Positions 1-6,555 of a DNA stretch of 37,446 nucleotides are shown here, piece by piece. Both the position numbers and the translations under genes were made by a program. The DNA is from Treponema sp. Lineage in GTDB: Bacteria; Spirochaetota; Spirochaetia; Treponematales; Breznakiellaceae. The notes under the pieces were generated by a model. The model saw only the letters and a list, made by a program, of their open reading frames with translations. It searched no databases and was not told where the DNA came from. The first letter of the stretch is position 1; every line of letters begins with the position of its first letter. The stretch lies in NCBI GenBank assembly GCA_009785215.1, contig WQWU01000024.1, forward strand, positions 1-37,446, written 5' to 3'.

Positions 1-119
1 ATTATATTAAAACATGGAATAAATCCGGACGCTCATTTATTTGGACAAAAACATCTAAAGAGATTCTTGCTAAAATTAATAAGGCTAAATCATTTTGATA
101 TTTGTTATTTACAGAACAC
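1..119 (+). mobile_element. Right end of an IS630-family insertion sequence
   Basis: The left edge of the window holds the last part of a transposase gene (stop at 96-98) followed by a terminal sequence ending at 119. Read inward from 119 on the minus strand, the end begins GTGTTCTGTAA and is flanked by TA (120-121) inside a CTAG. IS630/Tc1-mariner elements are known to use TA targets, and CTAG is a known preferred target of IS630. The end splits a lipoprotein gene on the minus strand. The left end lies outside the window, so length and flanking duplication cannot be verified here. Confidence 0.75.
3..98 (+). CDS. IS630-family transposase, C-terminal fragment (cut by window edge)
   Basis: Only the last 31 codons are inside the window; the gene continues to the left. 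The readable tail includes the stretch SFIWTKTSKEILAKINKAK, which resembles the usual IS630-family transposase C-terminus (F-x-W-T-K-T-x-x-E-I-L). The catalytic DDE residues are not in view. The stop codon lies about 20 bases before the element's terminal repeat, as is usual when the transposase reads toward the right end. Whether the full gene is intact cannot be judged. The family call is by recall of the C-terminal motif and is supported by the TA-flanked end. Confidence 0.7.
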   Translation, partial: YIKTWNKSGRSFIWTKTSKEILAKINKAKSF

Positions 120-330
120 TAGTAGTAGCTGTTTGTCTGGCTAAAGACGAATTTTGCAAATTTGCATCGCCAACTCCCCAAATTTCATCTGGCTGCGGCA
201 TTTCATTAAACCAGGATGGTACAATCTGCAGATTTGCAGCAGGTGCGGGAGATGCCGAAGGCACAGAGGCACAACTAAGTGCAAACATCACAATTAAAAC
301 AACAACGAACAATACAAAAATCTTTTTCAT
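109..330 (-). pseudogene. LPP20-like lipoprotein, truncated by the IS630 insertion
   Basis: Seventy-three residues remain. The N-terminus is a lipoprotein signal peptide with the lipid-attachment Cys in FALSCAS (about residue 20), then a low-complexity Ser/Pro/Ala linker, then PSWFNEMPQPDEIWGVGDA, which matches the start of LPP20-type domains (P-x-W-x...-D-x-I-x-G-V-G-x-A). The domain stops after about 30 residues. The final codons (AGT GTT CTG TAA) come from the terminal repeat of the IS, so the element itself supplies the stop codon. A good Shine-Dalgarno (AAAGGAG) precedes the ATG. It lies 40 bases downstream of a longer LPP20-like gene and was probably its operon partner. An anchored fragment may still be made but should lack the domain. 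Confidence 0.75.
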
Positions 331-349
331 TTTTTTCTCCTTTATATTT

Positions 350-369
350 TAAGTTTCTTAAGAAACTTA
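350..369. repeat. 20-bp perfect palindrome between two LPP20 genes
   Basis: TAAGTTTCTTAAGAAACTTA reads the same on both strands and fills the gap between the upstream LPP20-like gene (stop at 371-373) and the truncated lipoprotein gene. As RNA it could form an 8-bp stem with a TTAA loop. There is no T-run after it in the minus direction, so it is not a typical intrinsic terminator. It may be an mRNA-processing or stability hairpin, or a protein site. Confidence 0.55.
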
Positions 370-370
370 T

Positions 371-1543
371 TTACCTGTTTGGAATTAACGATGTTAGAAA
401 TTCCCTAAATACTGCAGGGTATCTTTCAGCTATTGTTCTTTCTATAAAGAAAATTGCTCTTGTTTGAGCTTCTTCATAATTCATATGGCCTTCTCTATCA
501 GAATAGCTAAATGGAAGTAAAACCGAACCTGTTGCTCTTTCAATTAAGTTTGCATTTACGGTAAAATTACAAAAAACAAAATCACTATTGGCAGGTCTAA
601 CTTCGTTCATATTAATATTTATTTCCAATATATAAGGGGAATTAACTCCCTGTGTCCGCAGCCCTTCACTATTTAGAACTCCGGCAAAAGCATCGCGGAC
701 ACGGTTATTCTGATCTCCTCTAACATTAAAACCAACCGAAATATTTCGTATTATATTCAATGCTTCCAAATTATAAAAATCTGCATTTCTTAAATTAAAC
801 GAAGCAGTAGAGCCGCCTGCCATAGAAACAACAGAAACATAATTTGTATTAATGCCTGCGATGCCGGAAGCAAGACGAAAGCGAGCCAAACCGTTAAATG
901 TATTTTTTTCGGCATTACTTATTGCTGTAAGAAGTGTTATATTCTGATTATTTAAAATAATCATATCCGTATAAATAGAAACTGTTTTTGCTTTGTCCAA
1001 AAAGGCAACTGCATAGACAGTACCGCGTCCATCATCCCAAATATTTCCGATTTCTGCACCGATTAAATTATCCATGGAAGCGGCAGTAATTATTTGAGCC
1101 CGGACATTTGTATTCTGAGAAACATTTACAGTTCCCCTGTTTACAGCTTCTGCATAAATAGTTGTTGTTGAAAAATCTGCCTGTATAGACTGGCCGAAAA
1201 ATGCAGCTAACGCAGCTAATGCTCTTCGTTCTGCATCACTGCGGTTTGTGCCAATTCCTGTAACTGCGATAAAATGCTCTCTTGGATAGACAGCATACGG
1301 GTCATTTGTCCAGCGCGGCTGACTGCCTCCTCGTGTTACCTGTGCAGGAGGCGCTGGAACTGAAGGTGTTGTATTGGCTCTTTGGCTACCTTGATCAGCG
1401 CCGCCGCTAAGAACTATTTCTAGTCTGCGTAAGGCATCTCTTGCAGCTAATTCTGCATCGGCAGATGTCTGTGCATTCGCATAATTAGTAAAAATCGAAA
1501 AATTAAGAACATAAAAAAATAATAAAAATGATATTTTAATCAT
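371..1543 (-). CDS. Exported LPP20-like protein, function unknown
   Basis: A 390-residue exported protein. It has a signal peptide (hydrophobic about residues 4-22, cleavage near ANAQ), a Pro/Gln/Thr-rich linker, then an LPP20-type region beginning near WTNDPYAVYPREHFIAVTG with the characteristic ERRALAALAAFFGQSI helix (about residues 80-125). This resembles treponemal LPP20-like proteins; their molecular role is not established. The rest (about 130-390) contains a second alpha/beta region I do not recognise. The start has the Shine-Dalgarno GGAG 8 bases upstream. It is divergent from the XRE gene at 1651, sharing a 107-base region full of GTCAAT half-sites, so it may be controlled by that regulator. 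The truncated lipoprotein lies directly downstream on the same strand. Confidence 0.7.
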   Translation of the reverse strand: MIKISFLLFFYVLNFSIFTNYANAQTSADAELAARDALRRLEIVLSGGADQGSQRANTTPSVPAPPAQVTRGGSQPRWTNDPYAVYPREHFIAVTGIGTNRSDAERRALAALAAFFGQSIQADFSTTTIYAEAVNRGTVNVSQNTNVRAQIITAASMDNLIGAEIGNIWDDGRGTVYAVAFLDKAKTVSIYTDMIILNNQNITLLTAISNAEKNTFNGLARFRLASGIAGINTNYVSVVSMAGGSTASFNLRNADFYNLEALNIIRNISVGFNVRGDQNNRVRDAFAGVLNSEGLRTQGVNSPYILEININMNEVRPANSDFVFCNFTVNANLIERATGSVLLPFSYSDREGHMNYEEAQTRAIFFIERTIAERYPAVFREFLTSLIPNR

Positions 1544-1576
1544 AAATTCGGCTCCAAAAGTGTTAATTATCTTATA

Positions 1577-1636
1577 ATTGACTATATGTCAATATTATAT
1601 TGACATTTTGTGCATTGTCAATACTTTATAGTCAAT
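1577..1636. promoter_or_regulatory. Operator-like array of GTCAAT/ATTGAC half-sites
   Basis: Five copies of one hexamer occur in 60 bases: ATTGAC at 1577, GTCAAT at 1588, ATTGAC at 1599, GTCAAT at 1617 and GTCAAT at 1631. The first three alternate in orientation with starts 11 bases apart, close to one helical turn. The array sits between the divergent LPP20-like gene and the XRE regulator at 1651 and overlaps the likely -35 of the latter. Autoregulation by the XRE protein is the simplest reading; this is inference. Confidence 0.6.
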
Positions 1637-1644
1637 TAGTATAT
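1615..1644 (+). promoter_or_regulatory. Promoter of the XRE gene, probably leaderless
   Basis: TTGTCA (1615-1620), 18-base spacer, GTATAT (1639-1644), then six bases to the ATG at 1651. No Shine-Dalgarno is visible in those bases. The geometry puts the transcription start at or within a base or two of the ATG. The -35 lies inside the GTCAAT array, so binding there should block RNA polymerase. Confidence 0.5.
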
Positions 1645-1650
1645 ATAAAG

Positions 1651-1959
1651 ATGGAGTTAAAACAGGTTTTTATCCATAATCTTAGAAAATTCAGGATTTC
1701 TAAAGAAATCTCCCAGATGAAACTAGCCGAAATTTGCGATACTTCGCCCAATTACATAGCAGCTATCGAAATTGGCCGGCGGTTCCCTTCCCTCAAACTA
1801 ATCGAAAAGATAGGTGCCGCTCTGCAGATTGAACCTTACCGTTTTTTTATAGACGAGACAAATAAAAATCAAACTGAAATGGACGAAATAATCAGTTTAA
1901 TATCAAAATTACCGGATCATAAGCGCTTGAATATAATTAACCGCATTAGTATGCATTAA
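1651..1959 (+). CDS. Small XRE-family transcriptional regulator
   Basis: A 102-residue protein that is mostly one Cro/CI-type helix-turn-helix (residues about 8-62): LRKFRISKEISQMKLAEICDTSPNYIAAIE, then the recognition and final helices. The remaining 40 residues are a charged helical tail, perhaps for dimerisation. I start at the ATG at 1651 rather than an in-frame start at 1600, because the HTH alignment begins there, the earlier start lies inside the operator repeats, and the -10 box sits six bases before 1651. It is divergent from the LPP20-like gene and upstream of the FliL-like gene, which has its own promoter. It probably represses its own transcription through the GTCAAT array. Confidence 0.8.
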   Translation: MELKQVFIHNLRKFRISKEISQMKLAEICDTSPNYIAAIEIGRRFPSLKLIEKIGAALQIEPYRFFIDETNKNQTEMDEIISLISKLPDHKRLNIINRISMH

Positions 1960-1968
1960 AATCGTGTA

Positions 1969-1997
1969 GTGACATTTCTGGAAAAACGCTTTATTAT
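1969..1997 (+). promoter_or_regulatory. Leaderless-type promoter of the FliL-like gene
   Basis: GTGACA (1969-1974), 17-base spacer, TATTAT (1992-1997), then six bases to the GTG start at 2004. There is no Shine-Dalgarno in the gap. The expected transcription start coincides with the GTG. Confidence 0.55.
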
Positions 1998-2003
1998 AGA
2001 ACT

Positions 2004-2507
2004 GTGAGCAAAATCATTATTAAAAACGATAATTCTTCCCGGATTGTATACCTTACCCTGCTTTCGGCTGCAGGCGCTTTAATTGTACTTATTTTGCTGG
2101 GAACCATTTTTGGTCTAATTCGTTCCCGCAATGCTCCGCCGGTTTTCACACTTGGAAGACAAACCGGAACACAGCAAATAGCGGTACAAAATGACGATAT
2201 TCGTGTCTTTTCCGGGCTGGGCCGCCTGCGAATCCCGCTTGCCGATTCATCAACCTTGCTTCTTTCTATTGCATTCCCCTACTCTGCCAGCGATGTTACC
2301 TTTACAGAAGAATTAGCTGCAAGAATCGGCGATTTCAGAACAATAACAACCAGTTATTTTACCTCCCTTCCTGCAGAAAATATCGATCAATTTGACGAAG
2401 ATGAAACGAAACAGGAACTTCTCCGCCGTTTTAATGCCAGCTTGCGCCTTGGACGTATCGAAACTTTGTACTTCAGCGATATGATGATTATAAACAGCGC
2501 TTTATAA
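2004..2507 (+). CDS. FliL-like single-pass membrane protein
   Basis: 167 residues with an N-terminal transmembrane helix (about 14-38) and an outward-facing domain. The C-terminal half fits the flagellar basal-body FliL pattern: a beta region with LLLSIAFPYSASD, then FTEELAARIGDFRTITTSYF, an acidic segment and ELLRRFNASLRLGRIETLYF. FliL proteins sit next to the stator and support motor torque. No other flagellar genes are adjacent, so this may be one of several FliL paralogues or another FliL-like periplasmic protein. The start is GTG, supported by the promoter spacing rather than a ribosome binding site. A pair of alternative hairpins follows the stop codon. Confidence 0.55.
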   Translation: MSKIIIKNDNSSRIVYLTLLSAAGALIVLILLGTIFGLIRSRNAPPVFTLGRQTGTQQIAVQNDDIRVFSGLGRLRIPLADSSTLLLSIAFPYSASDVTFTEELAARIGDFRTITTSYFTSLPAENIDQFDEDETKQELLRRFNASLRLGRIETLYFSDMMIINSAL

Positions 2508-2529
2508 ACCGCAGCGGTTTTTAAACCGC
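2506..2529 (+). terminator. Overlapping alternative hairpins after the FliL-like gene
   Basis: The sequence reads AAACCGC (2506-2512), A, GCGGTTT (2514-2520), TT, AAACCGC (2523-2529). The middle arm can pair with either flank (about 6 bp each), so two mutually exclusive hairpins are possible. The first is followed by TTTT-A. It could work as a weak terminator; a longer T-run (2541-2546) lies further downstream. Confidence 0.45.
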
Positions 2530-2559
2530 AACTTACACCGTTTTTTCGTGTCAAAATTA

Positions 2560-2588
2560 TAGACTGAACAATGTTATTGTTTTACAAT
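2560..2588 (+). promoter_or_regulatory. Promoter of the DUF6249-like/ECF sigma operon
   Basis: TAGACT (2560-2565), 17-base spacer, TACAAT (2583-2588). The expected start is about 2595, giving a short leader that contains a Shine-Dalgarno (TGGAG) before the ATG at 2605. Unlike several other genes here, this one has a normal leader. Confidence 0.5.
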
Positions 2589-2604
2589 TGTTCTGGAGTT
2601 TAGT

Positions 2605-2976
2605 ATGAATGGAACATCAATAGTTTTAGACAGCGCCGCAATTTACAGCGGAGCTGCACAGGTTGTTATTGCGGTAATTCCGATTGTCGGAATTGTCATG
2701 GGTTCAGTTGTGATTTTTTTCTATCTTTTATGGAATCACCGCAGAAGAACTTTACTTATTAAAGCAGGACAGTATTCAAGGCCGGAGTTTAATCTCCTTA
2801 CTTTCAGTTTATTGTCCGGGCTTCTTTTAAGCAGCGTTGGAATCGCATTAACCGTTTTTTTAATTATAGCGGTTGAAGAGGTCTCATACGGCCTATTGGG
2901 CGGAATCATTCCGCTTTCCATGGGTATCGGTCTTTTGGCCTTTTTTGCGATAAAACGCAGTGAACGGCATAATTGA
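2605..2976 (+). CDS. Small membrane protein, DUF6249-like
   Basis: 123 residues with three predicted membrane segments (about 15-40, 66-90 and 95-117). After the first segment comes a basic loop YLLWNHRRRTLLIKAGQYSRPEF, which resembles the cytoplasmic loop of DUF6249 proteins; these are often encoded next to ECF sigma/anti-sigma pairs. Its 3' end overlaps the start of the ECF sigma gene by 17 bases, so the two are translationally coupled. A role as a membrane partner of the sigma system is likely, but the biochemical function is unknown. Confidence 0.6.
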   Translation: MNGTSIVLDSAAIYSGAAQVVIAVIPIVGIVMGSVVIFFYLLWNHRRRTLLIKAGQYSRPEFNLLTFSLLSGLLLSSVGIALTVFLIIAVEEVSYGLLGGIIPLSMGIGLLAFFAIKRSERHN

Positions 2977-3556
2977 TGAATCCCAGCCCGGCAAAAACGA
3001 GGCTGAAGTTAACGATCAGTTAATTGTTAATCAGATCGTTTCAGGGCAGAAAGATCTTTTTCGTTTATTAATACGTCAGTACGAAAAAGCAGTCTACGGT
3101 ATGGGATTAAGTTTTTTTCGCAATTCGGAAGATGCTTCCGATTTTGCGCAGGAGGTTTTTTTAAAAGCCTACCGGAGTCTTTCACGTTTTGAAGGAAGGA
3201 GCCGGTTCTCGACATGGCTTTATAAAATTGCCTATAATACAGCATTAAACGAGGTAAACAGAAGAAAAGAGTATCACAGCCTTGCAGAAGAAGAAGCTGA
3301 TAAACTTGTCAGTCACGGAGATACTCCGGAACGGATAGCACTTAGAAACGCTGCAAGGGAATCTGTTCAAGCTGCCATAAAGGAATTGCCTGAACGCTTC
3401 AGAATTTGCGTTGACCTTTTCTTTTTTTACGATCGTTCATATATAGAGATTGAGGCAATTACAGGTATTCCTGTAAATACTATAAAGTCTCATGTATTTA
3501 GGGCGAAAATTATACTGAGAGATAAACTTGATCAGTTAAAAAGGAGTGCGGAATGA
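2960..3556 (+). CDS. ECF-type RNA polymerase sigma factor (RpoE-like)
   Basis: 198 residues with the two domains of an ECF (group 4) sigma factor. Region 2 (about 25-95) includes DASDFAQEVFLKAYRSLSRF and STWLYKIAYNTALNEVNRRK, which bind core polymerase and the -10. Region 4 (about 130-190) includes AIKELPERFRICVDLFF and a helix-turn-helix ending NTIKSHVFRAKIILRDKL. The start is a GTG overlapping the end of the preceding membrane protein gene. The anti-sigma gene follows with a stop-start overlap. The regulon cannot be deduced from the window, though ApbE is the next gene in the same run. Confidence 0.92.
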   Translation: MNGIIDESQPGKNEAEVNDQLIVNQIVSGQKDLFRLLIRQYEKAVYGMGLSFFRNSEDASDFAQEVFLKAYRSLSRFEGRSRFSTWLYKIAYNTALNEVNRRKEYHSLAEEEADKLVSHGDTPERIALRNAARESVQAAIKELPERFRICVDLFFFYDRSYIEIEAITGIPVNTIKSHVFRAKIILRDKLDQLKRSAE

Positions 3557-4011
3557 ATTGTTCAAAAATATTGAATATTATTTATAACGAAAATCCCATA
3601 TCGTTTGTAAACCAGTTACAGATTGGTCTGCATACTTTCTTTTGCCAGGAATGTGCCGGAAAAATTGAACAGTATGAAACTGCAATGACTTCCATGAAAC
3701 AGGATTTTTTCCAAACACCTCCAAACCTGGAAGATACCATAATGACAAGAATAGAAGCAGAAAATGAGCAAATAGAAAATCAGTCTATCTCAGGTATTCT
3801 TTCTACACGAGGCTGGGTAATTTCAGGACTTATTCTCATGGTATCTTTAATAACTGCTTTTTTTGGGTTTGAATTCCGGAGCCTTGCAAGCGAATCGGGA
3901 ATGTCATTTTTGCTTCCCATGGGTATAACAATCGGAATAATACTCACAATCTACGGCGCTCTTTTTATCGGCAGTCACCTTGATGAATTATCTGAGCGCT
4001 TTGGCCTTTAA
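3553..4011 (+). CDS. Putative anti-sigma factor with HxxxCxxC zinc motif
   Basis: 152 residues. The N-terminal cytoplasmic part contains HTFFCQEC (about residues 27-34), the H-x3-C-x2-C signature of zinc-containing anti-sigma domains. It is followed by a helical linker and two hydrophobic membrane segments (about 88-107 and 117-140). It overlaps the stop codon of the ECF sigma gene by four bases, the usual arrangement for a cognate anti-sigma. Its own 3' end overlaps the apbE start by 29 bases. Zinc-type anti-sigma factors often respond to redox or envelope stress; the signal here is unknown. Confidence 0.75.
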   Translation: MNCSKILNIIYNENPISFVNQLQIGLHTFFCQECAGKIEQYETAMTSMKQDFFQTPPNLEDTIMTRIEAENEQIENQSISGILSTRGWVISGLILMVSLITAFFGFEFRSLASESGMSFLLPMGITIGIILTIYGALFIGSHLDELSERFGL

Positions 4012-5035
4012 AAAGATAAAGATTTTATTTTTAATTCCTTTTTTTGTTTCCTGTATGCAGGGAGAGTCCTCGCTTTATGATTTTGCAATGGGAACCGCCT
4101 TTTCTATTACTCTTTATAAACACGGGCAATATAAAGTCCTAGATGAAATTTTTACTAATATAAAAACTATAGAAAATCTTATGAGTGTAAATATACCCTC
4201 TTCCGATGTAAGCCGCATTAATGCCGCCGCAGGTATAGAAGCAGTTCATGTAAATGAAAAGACTTTTAAGGTTATAGAAAGAGCAATTTATTTTGCATAT
4301 CTTAGCGGCGGCGCTTTTGATCCATCAATTGGAGCGCTTACATCTCTTTGGGGGATTGGTAACGATAATCGTAACGATTCTCGTAACGATTATCATCGCA
4401 TTCCTCTGCAAGACGATATTGATAAAATACTTTCTCTTGTAAATTGGCGTAACATAGTATTGGATTCAGAAAATAATACTGTTTTTTTAACACAAGAAGG
4501 AATGGCTTTGGATTTAGGAGCAATAACTAAAGGTTATACTGTTGACCGCACTGTTGATATTATCAGAAACGCAGGCATTAAAAGAGCCAAAATAGACATT
4601 GGCGGCGAAATTTACATGTTAGGCGAAAAAACAGATAAAACACCGTGGAGGGTTGGAATTCAGGATCCCAAGGGAGTACATGGCGGGATAATTGGATTCA
4701 TTCAAACAGGAGAAACATCTGTAGTAACATCTGGTATATATGAACGCTTTTTTGAAAAAGACGGAATACATTACCATCATATATTAAATCCTTTTAACGG
4801 TTATCCTGCAGATAATGAACTTTTGTCTGTTACGCTTACAGCTTCAAGCGCAATGGATGCTGACGCACTTTCTACTGCTATTTTTGTTCTTGGTTATGAA
4901 AATGCAGGTTTTCTATTTGAAACGCAGCCTGGAATTGCAGCTATTTTTGTTTTTAAGGATCTAAATATTAAAATGTCAGGAGACATAGATTTTACGCTTA
5001 CAAATAAAGCTTTTAATTCTGCAATGCAAGAATAA
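3983..5035 (+). CDS. apbE: ApbE, FAD:protein FMN transferase
   Basis: A 350-residue lipoprotein-type ApbE, which attaches FMN from FAD to Ser/Thr of extracytoplasmic redox proteins. The signal peptide ends at FFVSC (Cys24). Family motifs follow: YDFAMGTAFSITLY, FDPSIGALTSLWGIG, MALDLGAITKGYTVDRTV, AKIDIGGEIYMLG, and the metal-binding AMDADALSTAIFVLG near the C-terminus. The ATG at 3983 is used; it overlaps the anti-sigma gene. An unusual NDxR repeat from three 12-bp DNA repeats lies after LWGIG. The 3' end overlaps the convergent T-component-like gene by 23 bases. Neighbouring S- and T-component-like and NusG-II genes suggest a shared flavinylation role. No ApbE substrate (FMN-binding domain protein) is in the window. 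Confidence 0.9.
   Translation: MNYLSALAFKKIKILFLIPFFVSCMQGESSLYDFAMGTAFSITLYKHGQYKVLDEIFTNIKTIENLMSVNIPSSDVSRINAAAGIEAVHVNEKTFKVIERAIYFAYLSGGAFDPSIGALTSLWGIGNDNRNDSRNDYHRIPLQDDIDKILSLVNWRNIVLDSENNTVFLTQEGMALDLGAITKGYTVDRTVDIIRNAGIKRAKIDIGGEIYMLGEKTDKTPWRVGIQDPKGVHGGIIGFIQTGETSVVTSGIYERFFEKDGIHYHHILNPFNGYPADNELLSVTLTASSAMDADALSTAIFVLGYENAGFLFETQPGIAAIFVFKDLNIKMSGDIDFTLTNKAFNSAMQE
4358..4393 (+). repeat. Three 12-bp in-frame tandem repeats inside apbE
   Basis: The units are GGTAACGATAAT, CGTAACGATTCT and CGTAACGATTAT. They encode GNDN-RNDS-RNDY, a hydrophilic insertion in the variable loop between LWGIG and RIP. The unit is a multiple of three, so slippage changes the loop length without shifting the frame. 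Confidence 0.8.
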
Positions 5036-5615
5036 AAGGAAGCCATGATAGTATAACAATAAATGTCAAAATAATAAAACCAATAGATTTTGTTTTTATT
5101 TCCTGCACTTGCAGCTGTGAATTTACACCATCGCTTAAAGTTAGCATTAGGTTATCTACTTCTGCAAAAAAGTTTTTTCCGGTTATTTTATATTTTTTTC
5201 CGGTTAAAAAAGAAAAGATTTGCATAGATTCGCCGAGTAATCTGCCGAATTTTCCCGGTAATTTTAAATCCTGCCTTATTGTTACCCTTGAAAGAATTAC
5301 AAGAGCCTGCAATGTTACTGCTCTGTGAATACCGGCTTCCAAAGCACCCGATGTTATTTTAAAAGAACCAATAGAAAATAAAACATTTCCATAAGGAATA
5401 ATAAGATTAAAAATAATAATAAATAATGTAATTAAAAATGTAAATAAAATATTTATCTTTCTGCCGGATAATAATGCCAGGAATAAAAAATATAAAAATT
5501 GTATAACCCTGTATTCTGTGCCGGGATTAAATAAAAGCGAAAGCATCATTAAAATCCCTGTTACAAACAAAACTTTTGCGCCGATAGCATTTTTATAAAA
5601 TTCAGATGTTGGCAT
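5013..5615 (-). CDS. T-component-like membrane protein (ECF transporter type)
   Basis: 200 residues with about five hydrophobic segments, the last at about 175-197. A basic, amphipathic cytoplasmic region lies between residues about 105 and 170 (LSRVTIRQDLKLPGKFGRLLGESMQIFSFL). In CbiQ/EcfT proteins this position carries the coupling helices, although the exact A-R-G motif is not present. It overlaps the Gx transporter gene by 14 bases, and that pairing (S-like plus T-like) is the main support. No ATPase component is nearby; a shared one elsewhere would be needed. It is convergent with apbE. The call is structural resemblance plus context, not a firm family match. Confidence 0.55.
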   Translation of the reverse strand: MPTSEFYKNAIGAKVLFVTGILMMLSLLFNPGTEYRVIQFLYFLFLALLSGRKINILFTFLITLFIIIFNLIIPYGNVLFSIGSFKITSGALEAGIHRAVTLQALVILSRVTIRQDLKLPGKFGRLLGESMQIFSFLTGKKYKITGKNFFAEVDNLMLTLSDGVNSQLQVQEIKTKSIGFIILTFIVILSWLPFILALQN

Positions 5616-6162
5616 ATTTTTTCCGCCATTGCGACTTTTTCGAAAACTTTTCGCAAAAGAACCCTAAAATTATTCCGGTTAAAAGTCCAACTGCCAGAAA
5701 CGGCGGTGTTATATAATAGACATTTTCTCCAAAAATAAAAACATAAGCAAGCGCCAATTGCGAAATATTGGAAATCATTGCACCAGCTGATCCTATACCA
5801 ATAAAGGTAAGGTGTTTTTTCCCAAAGGCTGTTGAACCTAATCCACGGCGTAAAAAATACATTAAAAGAGCAGAAAAAAACGTACCTGCTGCAGAAAAAA
5901 TAAAAATATAGGAAAATAATGTTCCTGTTATTAGAGCCTGTCCGGTTATTTTTATGCAAATTAAAACTAAAAATGAAGGAAAAGGCAGAACATCCAGAGC
6001 AAGCATAACCGGCAGATTGGCAAGTCCAATACGTAAAAACGGCAGCGGTTTTGGTATCATATATTCAATAGCTGAAAGAAAAAGGCAAAAAGCTCCCAAC
6101 ATTGCAACGTTGTTGCTAGTTGTGTTATTACTTGTAATATTTTCCCTACCAAACAATGGCAT
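5602..6162 (-). CDS. Gx transporter family protein (S-component-like)
   Basis: 186 residues with about five to six membrane segments. The segment AFCLFLSAIEYMIPKPLPFLRIGLANLPVM is typical of the family formerly annotated as heptaprenyl diphosphate synthase component I, now called the Gx transporter family, which resembles the substrate-binding S-component of ECF vitamin transporters. In other bacteria such genes accompany ApbE, NusG-II and FMN-binding proteins, suggesting flavin transport. The start lies inside the 3' end of the NusG-II gene, with AAGGA about 11 bases upstream. The Asn/Thr-rich first 15 residues are unusual and may be unstructured. Confidence 0.75.
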   Translation of the reverse strand: MPLFGRENITSNNTTSNNVAMLGAFCLFLSAIEYMIPKPLPFLRIGLANLPVMLALDVLPFPSFLVLICIKITGQALITGTLFSYIFIFSAAGTFFSALLMYFLRRGLGSTAFGKKHLTFIGIGSAGAMISNISQLALAYVFIFGENVYYITPPFLAVGLLTGIILGFFCEKFSKKSQWRKKYANI

Positions 6163-6535
6163 CGATATAATCGTCCTTAGCGCCTTTTATTATCAATAAA
6201 ACATTATTGGGGAGACAAGCCGCCCACTGACCCTGCCTTGTTATTAAACCAACAGCTACGCACGTTTGGTTACTGCACGGCGAAGAATCTATCCATACAT
6301 GATTTTGATTAAGTTTTACAATTGTTTCTCCAAGAGGGCCTAAAACATTAATTGTTTCATCCCCGCCGAAAGAAAATATCCATTCTTCGCCTTGTCCTCT
6401 GATTAAAACCTGTGTTCTCCCCTGCGGTTTCATATAAACCGTAAAAGCTGCAAAAAAAACAACACTTGCCGCCAGCAAAATTATTAATATATCTAATATT
6501 TTTACCTGTTTTATCATTACTTTACATTTTACCAT
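6146..6535 (-). CDS. NusG domain II-containing exported protein
   Basis: 129 residues: an N-terminal membrane anchor (about 12-32), then a single NusG-II-like beta domain with RGQGEEWIFSFGGDETINVLGPLG and the pair of cysteines in SSPCSNQTCVAVGLI (about residues 86-91), followed by WAACLPNNVLLIIKG. Stand-alone NusG-II proteins are repeatedly found beside Gx transporters and ApbE. An alternative start is the ATG seven codons in (6517). It is divergent from trpS, whose promoter lies within and just upstream of the start. The Cys pair could bind metal or form a disulfide outside the membrane; that is inference. Confidence 0.75.
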   Translation of the reverse strand: MVKCKVMIKQVKILDILIILLAASVVFFAAFTVYMKPQGRTQVLIRGQGEEWIFSFGGDETINVLGPLGETIVKLNQNHVWIDSSPCSNQTCVAVGLITRQGQWAACLPNNVLLIIKGAKDDYIDAIVW

Positions 6536-6549
6536 AAAAATATTACATT
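6521..6549 (+). promoter_or_regulatory. Leaderless-type promoter of trpS
   Basis: TTTACA (6521-6526), 17-base spacer, TACATT (6544-6549), then six bases (GTCTTT) to the ATG at 6556. There is no Shine-Dalgarno. It overlaps the start of the divergent NusG-II gene, so the two genes probably compete for polymerase. Confidence 0.55.
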
Positions 6550-6555
6550 GTCTTT

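Noticed and set aside
5561-5959. 132-codon minus-strand open frame overlapping the Gx transporter gene
   Set aside because: Different frame from the transporter, Phe/Tyr/Cys-rich with no membrane logic; the transporter frame has clear family similarity.
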